Assembly (NCBI GenBank): GCA_016801845.1
Contig: CM028910.1
Coordinates: 8,750,629-8,814,628, forward strand
DNA: 64,000 nucleotides
Origin: Polydactylus sextarius
Lineage: Eukaryota; Chordata; Actinopteri; Polynemidae
Direction: 5' to 3'
A program made the position numbers and the translations under genes. The notes under the pieces were generated by a model. The model made no database searches and was not told the DNA's origin. It worked only from the letters and a program-made list of their open reading frames with translations. This document shows positions 24,061 through 35,400 of the stretch, piece by piece. Positions within the stretch are counted from its first letter, which is position 1. Each line of letters begins with the position of its first letter.

Positions 24061-25640
24061 TGCCTTTACGTGCTGTCGGAAATATTGAAACAATTCTGTC
24101 TCAATGAACCAACCACAAAAAACGACACAACCAAATCGATAATGTCAAATTGTACACCAGCAGCAGTGTCATATCCAAATCTACGCCTTTCAGTGTGAAA
24201 TATGACTCAACTACAACTAAGTTCTGGAATGTTACCTGTTCATATGCTGTACCACAAGTACCTAAATGGACACCACGAAAGGCGCGTACGACGCGGAACA
24301 TTCCGATGCTTCATGAAGGCAGCACAAAAAACCGCAAGTCAATCTGGAGACCAAGTAGGGATATAACATTTTAAATATGCCAAAATGCAAATATCACAGT
24401 CCAATTAAGGGGAGTCTGCTTTTTTAGATGTGGGGGGTGCGTTTCTTCAGTTAGGCCACCACAACCCCCAGGATGACATAGGTTATTAAATCAAAAGACA
24501 AAAAAATAAATTAAGTGAATTCTGTATTAAGTTTGAGATGGTTCAGGTCAGAGGTCTTCAATCACAGACCTCCAGTGGAGTAATAAGTGAAAGGTTCTGA
24601 TCAAAAACTGCCCTGAACTTTTTCTCGCAGATGTAAATTTACACATTTCACATTTTAAATTATTTGTTTGTATCATCTGGCAAGAGAATAAATGAAACCA
24701 AAATAAACAACAGGCTCACTTTAATAATTTAGTAGAGCCTCCCACAGATTCAAAACACAATATATATAACTCATCACCATTAATGATGTTGGTTTTACAG
24801 TTATAGCTGCACTGTAAGTGTTGTTATAATTGCATACAAGCTTATCATAGTGACAATGAAGAGGTTTGGCACGATGAAAACATTATGTAGCACACACACA
24901 AGTGTGTTAGTAAGGTGTTGGGTGACCACAAGCCTGAAAAAATAGCTTCAGTGCTTCTTGGCATAGACTCAACTCAAGTCTGTGGAACTGCACTGGAGGG
25001 GTGAACGCCATTTTTCCAAAAATATTTTCCTAGCTTGGTGTTTTGAAGACGATTGTGGAAGAGTGCTTCAAAATTTCCCATCTGGTGAATGTGAAGACCA
25101 CAGCTTATAATTCAAAGTGATTTTCATTCTCATCAAAGTCGAGTGACCCCTTCTGCCCTCTAGGAGCATCTGAATATCTTTGTTTCTCTATTCATTTGTC
25201 ATCTGTATACACAAGGGTGTCAGGGCATCGATCAACTGATCTGATTTGCCCAGAGTGTCTATAGTTCATGTCTGTCTGCCTCATTTGAGTTAAAGAGAAA
25301 GCAACAGTTATACTTTTTTATTACTCTTTTCTCAGCACTGTGATACACCTATTAGTCTAAACTAGCAATAGACAAAAGAGTTAGTTTAAATCTTACGACT
25401 GAAGGATAGTGATTTTATTTTTAATTTTCCTGTTACTTGTGCACCATAACTAACATGCCTCCTATTGTTGAAATACTTAAAATCAGGTACAACTTTTGAG
25501 TTGACACTGAATAACTGAACAAAATGTGACACATAAAACTCATATCAGGAACCCAAAGATATTTAATCAAACTGTTGATTAGTTTAGAAGGTCCTTTAGT
25601 ATATACATGAATGTAAATGAATATATCAACCCAAAAAGAC
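24061..25640. other. Intergenic spacer between ryk 5' end and sned1 3' end
   Basis: AT-rich. It contains one teleost interspersed repeat (24875-25190). I see no gene. Confidence 0.65.
24875..25190 (+). repeat. Teleost interspersed repeat, DNA-transposon-like
   Basis: The order of blocks TGTTGGGTGACCACAAGCCT, CTTCAGTGCTTCTTGGCATA, CTGGAGGGGTGAACGCCATT and TCATTCTCATCAAAGTCGAG matches a repeat I recall as very common in fish genomes. It is decayed. The class is uncertain. Confidence 0.55.
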
Positions 25641-25667
25641 AGCGGAAACACAAAACATTTTGACATT

Positions 25668-25673
25668 TTTATT
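25668..25673 (-). terminator. sned1: Candidate distal sned1 poly(A) signal
   Basis: AATAAA on the minus strand, about 790 nt after the sned1 stop, giving a 3' UTR of plausible length. Other AATAAA hexamers occur further left and one overlaps the stop codon, so the site used is not settled. Confidence 0.4.
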
Positions 25674-26461
25674 ATTAAAATATTCACCTACAAAATGGCC
25701 TATAAACACTATGTACAGAGTAGCAAGCAGTGATGACTGCTAAGACACAGAGAAAGATATTTATACACAGAAAGCACTGTGCACCATTGTCAGAGGAAGA
25801 GATGAATTTATGGGGTCGTGGAAAAAAAATATACATTTCCCATCGTCTTTATAAGGAGAGCACATGGTCTGGTATAAGCAAAAGACTGGGACTCTACAGT
25901 TATTTTCCCTGAGGGACAAACCTGCAGCAGAATCACAAAAAAAAAAAAAAAAAAAAAACCTCTCCTAATGTGTCAGCACGGACATGGAAATGAGGTATAT
26001 AAGGTCTCTGATGCACTGCAGTGGACTGCTTACTATTAATATTTGCAAGGAAAACCAGTCATCAAACATCACAATCGATAAACATTTTGGGCCATTTTTT
26101 CCATTTGATTGATTGAGGCCTCTTCATGAAGCATAGAGCTCTCAAGTGCAACCGTATTTTCAGATGAATGATGGTCTGTGTCTGAAACATTACAGTGGGT
26201 TCTGACAGAGTTTTTCAGCACAAAAAAATGACCATAATCAGTTACTTCAAGTAGATTATAAACACCAAAATTGAAGTTAGGAGGTTTTTCACATGACAGT
26301 GATGACAGTCCTTTCATCAGTATTGAAGCGCTGTGGGAAAAAAAGAAAGATTTGTTGGGCATCTTGTGATCCTCTAAGAGAAGAGTCAATATAAATAGAT
26401 GGAGGAAACATTTCAACACTAAAACTCCCATTATGGTGATTGTGTAAAAGATAACAAACCT
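25674..26461 (-). other. sned1: Probable sned1 3' UTR
   Basis: AT-rich, no exon-like coding, between the stop codon and the distal AATAAA. It contains an A-tract near 25938-25959. Confidence 0.45.
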
Positions 26462-26487
26462 TTATTGTTGTCTGTTTGTTCTTCTGT
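26462..26487 (-). CDS. sned1: sned1 exon 32: last coding segment and stop
   Basis: A long pyrimidine tract and acag precede it. It encodes NRRTNRQQ and TAA, comparable with the human PNRKQSKSQ tail. The TAA lies inside an AATAAA hexamer (26461-26466). Confidence 0.85.
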
Positions 26488-29400
26488 CTGTAAAAAAAAA
26501 AAAAAAGAGTTAATACTGGTGTGAGAGGAACATTGCAACAAATGATTTAATCAATGTTCAGACAGCTTATTGGACTCACTCTGACTTTTCTTGGGAAGCA
26601 CTGGTTCACAAATCTCTCGATAACAGACATCCTGTTGTACTTTATATGTTCTTTTGTACCTGCGAAGAGGAAAACACACCATCAAATTACACATACTATC
26701 TGCATTTAATTATCTAATGTATATAAAGCCAGTACAGGAGATCGGTGACTTACAGGTAATGGCACACTCCTCCCTCCCAGACAGGCACACTCTTCGTTTC
26801 AGAGTACAGACGGGTACACGGGTGTGGTACTCGCTGGCACGCTGCAAACAGCAGACACACAGCATAAGGTATGAATGTTTCAAGTATTGTCAGCAAGGAG
26901 AAGTGTGCTGGATGGTTTAAGGCCTTCTCTGTGGCTGATGGATGGTTTTAGGAAAGGAATGTTTAAACAATCTGACGCTGGATGTTTAGGTGAAGAAAGG
27001 AACTGAAGAGGGGTGAGGGGATGTCCCTCAAACACAGCTTCATCAACATTGAATTATTAGTAAAACCAAGCTGACATTTTCTCAGAGTTTCACAGGGTTT
27101 TCCACCATTTCTCTGTTTTCTCTGCTCGGGAATTATTTAATTTCATTTATAGCTCTTACACCTTTTGGGAGCATTTAAAACAACAATGTAGACACACACT
27201 GTATCAGGGACAGCTCATTATATTTTTGAAGGTATCTAATCAATGACTGACAATGCAGACATATTTGCATTATCATTATATTCAGTAAGGCACTACATAC
27301 TCTAGATGATGCCACTGCCACTGGCTGTCCTCCATCTACAGCTGCAGCAGCAGTGATGACGAGAGACTTTTACTCCAGGCAGTTGGCAGTTTCAGATACA
27401 TTTAATCCCACCTAGAGGCTGAGTCACTGCTGTATTGTGTGTAACAGTGCACATGGGGAGTCCAGTCATTTAAAAGTTTATCTATAAGATAAATATGGTT
27501 TCTCTTTTAAAGATAAAATTCACTTTCTATATCAAAAAATACGACTATTCATTGAGAATCAATAACACGTTGCCACTTGTTAAGATGCAGAATATTTGGT
27601 TTTCCAAAATTAGATAAACCCTTAAACAGTGGGTGAAGAGTTTTCTGATTTTCATGTGACACAGAGAACATATGTCATAGAAAAAGTAGACTGGGAACAA
27701 AGCAGCACATTGTCAACAGATAATATACTGCTGCCTCATACAAAGTGCGGGATTCTGTTTTTAAACAACCCCCAACTATTTCAAAGACACACTGAGTTAT
27801 AAGTGTAACACTAGGTCCTTGAAAAAAGGAAAGCGGTGCAGCACAAATAATATGGTGCTTTGTGCCTTAGTTGACACTGTATTCATGTTGTACATTCATG
27901 GCCCTGAGCCTTGAAGTTAACCAAGCCATTCATAGATGTTAGTGGGGTCAGTAGAGTCACTGTCAGTGGAGCGTGTTTCCTGCTTTCAGTAAACCAGGGG
28001 ACTATACATAGCTCACAGCTCTCTGACCAGTTTACATGCAAATATAACATATATTATACTTCAGGTTCACACCCTGAGATGCTCCAGTTACATTGAGAGA
28101 AAGTGAAAATAGACCCCTTGCGAACACACAGGCAGGACAGTAAATCCTTCACCGACACTCACCGACATTCACACAGCTGGTGAGCGGCCATCTTTTACTA
28201 AAACCCCTTTGGAAAAGCAGGTATATGCTAGTTTATTTAATGCCTTCAGATGTGGTCCTGTTTTCTCTTGAAATAGCATTAAATTATCCACCAATTTTCT
28301 ACATCATTTCTCCTGTGCAGGGTGACAGAGGACTTGGGCTGATTCTAGTATTCATTCACTTAAATGGAGTTTCCAATTCAGCTAAACCACACTGCCGTGG
28401 AGCGTGGAGAGAAAGCCACACAGGCACAGGGAGAACATTCAAACTCCACACAGAAACATAGGAACCTCCTGTGGGGACGTGACAGCAGTAACCACTGACA
28501 TCAAACATCAAACATCAAAATGATTTCTTATCACTGGGCCATTAACAGAGACATTGATTGTGAAGTGTGGCTGTGGAGATGGCAACGTTCATACATTTGC
28601 TTTCATTTATTCCACGTCAGCCTCCTCTCAGTTCATCTAGTATCATCAGCAGGTCAAATTTTAAATTTGTTCAATATTTTTTTTTACAAATTATGGCAAA
28701 ATTAAACATCGGCATGTCATAATTGTCACTGTGAGCGTGTCAGCACACTGATGGCAGCATGACAGTGCATTCTTAGTCTTGTTAAGATTTTATCATTTTG
28801 GAGGAAACATTTACATGTGTATAAACGTTTCCTGCCTCTCTCCCAAGGCCACATAGAAAAGGCTTGAGATGGACATAAAGGATGGATGAGAATACATTAT
28901 GTTTTCTGACCTCACTAAACCACTTGTAGATCTGTTTTTTTTAAAGACAAATATCAGTTCAACTGAAGCAAATCCTTGTTCAGCAGAGTGAGTGAATATG
29001 TAACACATGTACTCATTTGCCTTAAAGCAGCATAGGTATGTGTGGAGAGGAAGGACATAAACTTACACAGTTCACACTGTCTGCCCTTGAACCCTGTGGC
29101 GCAGTCGCAAATGAAGGAGTCACCTCCGTTCACACACGTACCCCCGTTCTGGCAGGGCAGACTGCGGCAGTCCTGGGGCAACTCTAAAAGACAACAGCTG
29201 CCATTAAAACAGCACTAAGACACAGAATGAGTATGGGTCTCAAGTTTCAGGCCCACTACTTCACATTATCTACAGCTGGCACCATGTGTTGATAGCCTGA
29301 GACTCTACTTTCCTGAATGTTACATCTCTACTTTCTCTCTGTCTCAGGGTTATCCTCACTGCACTTACCAATCACAGTCCCTGAAAAAAACTCAAAACAC

Positions 29401-32400
29401 AGAAGATAAAAAAAACAACATGTCTACAGATAACTAAATGGCCTCATTAAAAAAATATACTAAATTCGTAAAAGTGTGACACATCAGGTGGGATCAGTTA
29501 CATGAGCAGATGTGACATCTATTGAAACTGTAAAGCACATACCAGCATTCGTTTTTAAACTCTCCTCCTGAATTTCCAGTGCGAGGCTGATTTTGTTTGT
29601 TGTTTCTTCCATCTTCTCTAATCTAATTGGGGGGTCAGGTTCTGTAAGGTAAAACATTTCCTGTTATGAATCAGTGTAAAGAAAAAAAGATAAGTTGAAG
29701 ATTGTAGTTCAGGATTGACTCCAGCTCAACTGGAATGTCATATCAACTTTTACATTCCTCAGGCTGGAACAATGAAACATGACATTGATGATTTGAAAAT
29801 GTGGCTTAAATCATATTATGACATCATGGATGTAACATTGTTAAAAGGGGCCGCAGTATGGCCATAGAAAGGAAGTTTACTCTCTAGAGGACAAGATAAC
29901 ATCTGTAAAACAGTTTTTCTATTTAGACCATAGGCTATAAACCTCTGCACTGGGATGCATTAAGCTAAAAAAAAGTTTAATAAAGTTACGAAAAGAAAAG
30001 AAGAACAGTTGTTCCTGAAAGTCACTGTTTTATAAATTCTCTCGCTTTATCACAAGCTGCAAAATGATGTGAAAACAAAGTGATAGATGAAGTGGCTGTG
30101 TTTGTGTGATAACAGAGTCCACGTTACATTAGAGGACTATATTTCACTCAGTGAAGCCTAAGTTAGGACCATATGGTTATAGGACCATAAGTTATTCCAT
30201 CTGCATCAAGATAAGCAAATTAGATACGTTTTTCATTGTTTGGACACCCTGAGAAAATCAAAACAGTTACAGTGTTGTGGTGTAGATGTCAGGGGATGTA
30301 ACAGTATCCCGATTAAAACCAGAACAAACTTATTTTTTGGTTTTATATCAAATATTAACATGTCTGTGTTCCATTGAATGTAAATTAACTCATTATATGT
30401 TTTTTTTTAACTGTGAAACAGTGATATTGCAGTGTGGCTACTAAATGTTTGTCACATGTTTGCTCTAAGTTGTACTCACTAGTACGATGTCGAATGGCTT
30501 TTCGAGGTGAGTGAGGGAACTTGGCTGTTATCTTCCTTCTTCTGTCGATGAGTTCTGTGTATCTGCAACACAGAGAGAAAACACTATCTGTTTAGCATCA
30601 GCTGAATTGATTACACGGTTGTTTTAATCATCATCAGAACGGTACCTGGGCAGTTCCTCTGAGTTCTCTGTTTCTGTGGTCCCTCCCACGTCCTGAGGCT
30701 GAGATGGGGGTGGTGTCCGTCCAATCTGGGTCCCCTGGCCTGTCGCTGTTGGCCTCTCTCTTCTTCTGGCCCCCATCGGCACTGAATTGCAGGAAATTAA
30801 TACAGAATATGAATTAAAATCACTTATTTATAGGCACGTATGAAAGACTCAGTGGAGTTAGATTCTTGGTTGGTTACACAGACACTCACAGGTGGTGAAG
30901 GCTAAGTGCTGAGGTATGCTGTGGACCTGTTCCTGCCCTGCACTTTTGACGGATGTGAGAGCCACATAGTAGTGCTGTCCTGGCGTCAGTTCACGCAGGG
31001 TATACGATCCCAACTTCCCATTGGGCAGGAAGCGACTCCTGGTGTTCAACCCTCGGGTCACGTTGACCACAAAGCCATCTGGGACACTTCTCGGGTGGCG
31101 GCTCCAGGTGATCAGTGCTGAGTTAGTGGTCACATGTGACAGGGAGAGGTTCTGTGGGGGGAGAGGCCCTGAGGGAAATAAATGTAGATGGTCACATTAT
31201 TGCTTCATCACACGAAAAAGTTGTTTCTGCTTTGTTTAGTTAATGTCCACTTGATTCTTGATGTGTTAACCAACACCAACCCACACACATAGCAATGACT
31301 GCTACCCTTTTACTGAAGAACTAATTAAAATATAATTCAGTCTTTTATTTAAGCGTCACACACTAAAAGACACTACTTACATAAAAAACAAAAGAGAGCA
31401 AAACATGGTATTGTTAAACAGATTATGATAATATAAATTTAAATTCAACATACATTGTTAACACAGTATTAATACAATAAGAACTTATTTGTGAACACCT
31501 TCACAGATTTATTAAAATCCACATGAATCTGCGTCCTTTGCTGAGAATGAACAGACTTCAAACTACTAATTTTTAGGAAATGTCCATAGTAAAATTACAT
31601 GATTACAATTTAGGGTCATGTAATGTTCCTTTTATATTCATTATTAATAGGTTACAGTATTGACTAATTTCTTATACTTTAATTATATGATCTGAAGTGA
31701 TTTACAGATGTTCATAAACTAGTAGGTAAAGACGTATCTTAACCTTAAATGAGATTATACAGCTATGTTTAATTGTGTTAGCGTTTAGCTTTCACTGATT
31801 AGGATTATTACATTATACTTGAGTCGCTTCAGTGCAAAACATACAGTTGCACAAGAAGCTTAATGTTGTGGTGACCTACTTGTCCAGAATTGCAGAGGTC
31901 CAGCTGAGTGGCTCATGGAGGGAAACTCATCCGGTCTAATTCCACTTTGAGTCAGCACATCTACTACGTACATCTGACCAGGACGTAATGAACTGAGCAA
32001 CAAAAAGAGAACCAGACAAATCAGTCCAATGAGCAAAACATATTACTTTTGTAAGAGTGATTAAATAGTGCCCTCTGGTGGTTGAAAGGTATATTACCCA
32101 AAAACACTGATACTGCAGCAACACAACAGCACCATTCAGTGGACACATACAAAGCTTGAGGTCTGACAGAAGTTTAGAAATTATGTATTATCTGTGCGGT
32201 TTTTTAAAAGTAAAATTCATAAACCTGACCTGAAGGTGTACTCAGTGGTGCTTGTGTTGAGCACTGCAGTGCGAGCCTCACTCCCATCTGAAGGCAGTAG
32301 AGACACGTGAACCCTGCTGACTGCTGCATGACGAGCTGCCTGCACCAGCCAACTCAGCCAAACCTGAGATGAGGACACATTGACCAACTTCAGCTGCTCC

Positions 32401-35400
32401 ACCCGACGAGGTCCTACAAAAACACATGTTCAGACATGTGCTCAAACTCCAGTGGATTCACAGAGAGGAAGTAAACTTAACTAGTGTTATCTTACTACTA
32501 CTGCAGTAAAGACTGTGCTTACTGGTGCGTATTAATGCAGTGGCAGGCTGGCTGGAGTCTTTTCTGTTGGTGCTACGTTTGATGGAGAAGGTGGAGATGT
32601 TGTACAACAGGCCGGGCACCAGGCCTCGCATCACGTGGGTGGACTGCTGCCTGTCTAGGTAATCTGTTTTGGGATCGCCACCTCCCAAAGGAGCGTAGGT
32701 AACAGCGAACCCGCTGATCAGGCTTTGTGAAGGCTCCGGTTCATCCCAGCGCAGCTCCACCTCGTTCTCCTCCACACGCAGCACATGGAGACCAGAGGGA
32801 GGCAACAGGTCTGGGAACAGTGGCAACCTTACATGTCTAATCCATACGTTAAATAATTACAGAGTTGTCTTTGAAATACAGGGGATGAGCCACAGAGTAC
32901 GGGCTGACAAATGACGAGCTAATTGAGCTGGACACTGCCGCAGTGTGGTCTGACTGTTAACTGACCTTTCTCACAGTCTTTCCCCGTGTGTCCTGTTTTG
33001 CAGATACAGTTGTAGTTTCCTCTTCTGTCAGTCCTGCACACACCACGGTTTCCACAAAGTTGCAGTACACAGGGATCTTCCACTAGAGGGTGACAAAGAT
33101 AAACATTTGTTATGATATACACTGTAGTAAATGCAAGTTGCTTGTACTTTTGAAGCTTGTGTGAATTAACTCATAGCAATAAACAAAATAGACTTGTGAT
33201 GCTGTCTGAAAGCACTTACACATCTGGCACTGGTCTCCAAAGAATCCCTCTTTGCACACACACAGATAATGTCTTCTGTAACCCCGACACACTCCTCCAT
33301 TCAGACAAGGGTTGGAATCACATGCGTCCTGCTCTGCAAACAGATATAACAGAAGAATTTTATTCCTGTCCAGTATCACCTGTATGTTAAATGTGTAAAC
33401 TTTTACAAATAATCTAACAGTTTAATTAAACACTGTACCTATTTCACAGTCCTGGCCCTTGAATCCAGATGGACACTGACACAAATAGGAGCCAGGCTGG
33501 TTCTCACATGTCCCCCCATATTTGCATGGTTCTGACAGGCATTCATTTATGTCTTAAATGAGATAAAACACACAGTTACAAGTACAAAACACAATATGTG
33601 TGCTGATGTACTGGATTTCAGGATTTAACATTAAAAGAGTTTGACGAGGTTGTACCTGTTTGACAGCGATTTCCACTAAAGCCGTTATTACATACACACT
33701 GGTAGGATCCAATCAGGTTTTTACATGTACCACCATTAAGGCAAGGCTGTGACAGGCACTCATTGATCTCTGCAATGACGAAAAAAACATCAGTTGATAT
33801 TTTAGGGTATATACTATAGTAACTGATATGTTCCTTATGGGGATTTCTTTTACAATAAAAAGTAAGTGTCTGTCTATGTGTTGGTGTGTGTTACAGACCC
33901 TCACAAATGGGTGGCTGGCTCCAGTCTCCCTGAATACCACAGATGCTCTGGGTGGCTCTCGGCACAGACATGAAGCCTGAGTGGCATATATACACTGCCA
34001 TGGAGCCTGGTGTTGTTGAGGAGAACTGGACTTCAGCGTGCTTCACTTGTGGGGGCGGCCCACAGCTCAGCTCTGAAATGAATACAAACACGCTGATAAT
34101 GTCAGCACGGCTGCATAGTAACACAAGCTCACAAACACTGGGGCTTAAAGGAGCTCATCCAGGACATACTTAAGGCAACAGAGGTGCTTTCCATCCCAGT
34201 GCTCTGTTTTCATTCTCCTAAAATTACCTCCAGCGTGCTGTTAGGAGTGTGTAAACATGAATCATCAAGTCCAGTCCCGTCTTACTTTATATAGTTTATG
34301 TAGCAGTTCTATATCTGTGTATGTAGGGCCTCCAGTGCAGCAACACTTCTAAGATTATCTTCACATGGAGAGCCAGTATCTCTGAACTTTACAGCTGAGG
34401 ATATCCAATGCTTGTGGCAGTCCTAAATCTTAAAGTCAACATCGGAGTGTGACTTAGGCATTACTGTGTGGTGACACACAGTCTTCTTACCTGCAGAAGT
34501 TAGGATCGAGCTCCTGTTTATTTCACAGTGTCTGCCACTGAACGAATCAGTACATTCACATTTGTATTTTCCAATGTAGTGAAAACACGTCCCCCCATTA
34601 AGACAGGGGCTAGAGGCACAGGGGTCTGGCTTTCCTGGAAGAAAACACACACACTGAGGATTAATATTAATAACAACAAACAAAAAAGTTAAATCAAATT
34701 AGAATAAAAAAAAAAAATACAACAATAAGTATGTAAAATGTTAAAAAAAAAAACAAAAAAAAAAACAGACAAAACAAAGGATATGAGTATAGATTGAAAT
34801 TTAATAGGCGAAATTACTACAAATTAAAATCCAGATTAAAAAGATGTGTCTTTAATTGAATTTAATAAACAAACAGTGGACTGCGCAGTTACTGGGTTAT
34901 TAAAGGCTATAAGCTGTGAAAGGAGAGTTGCAATAATATCAGTGACTTGTAATAAAAACAGATCTAATAGTTTCAGCATCATTCTGAGTATACAAATGGT
35001 ATATAAATGAAAAAATTAAGCTTACGTGCCTCTGACTCTTTTGAAATGGAAAAGGACCATTTTTATTTCATCAGAATCTGAAACCACCTTCTCAACTTAC
35101 TTTATTTAGAGACTTATCCAGCTGCACTTCTTTCATCAGTGACAGTGAGTAACTACATTACTTATTATTCTTCTGTAATCTAATGTTTCGACACAACAGA
35201 TTTATGAGTAATTGGTGTTTGTTGGTGCTTAAGAGTACAAAACAATTTGAATATGATCCTTGGGTCTGGCACTCACCCACTTCGCAGTGTTTCCCAGTGA
35301 ATCTGTAAGGACAAACGCATCTGTAGCTGCCTGCCTCGTCCTTACAGGAGCCTCCATTGCGACAGGGACTAGAAGCGCAGGTATTGAGTCTAACTGGAAA

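Noticed and set aside
34073..34490. Missing EGF exon before the sushi domain
   Set aside because: I looked on the minus strand for a six-Cys module with phase 1 borders and found none, so none is annotated.
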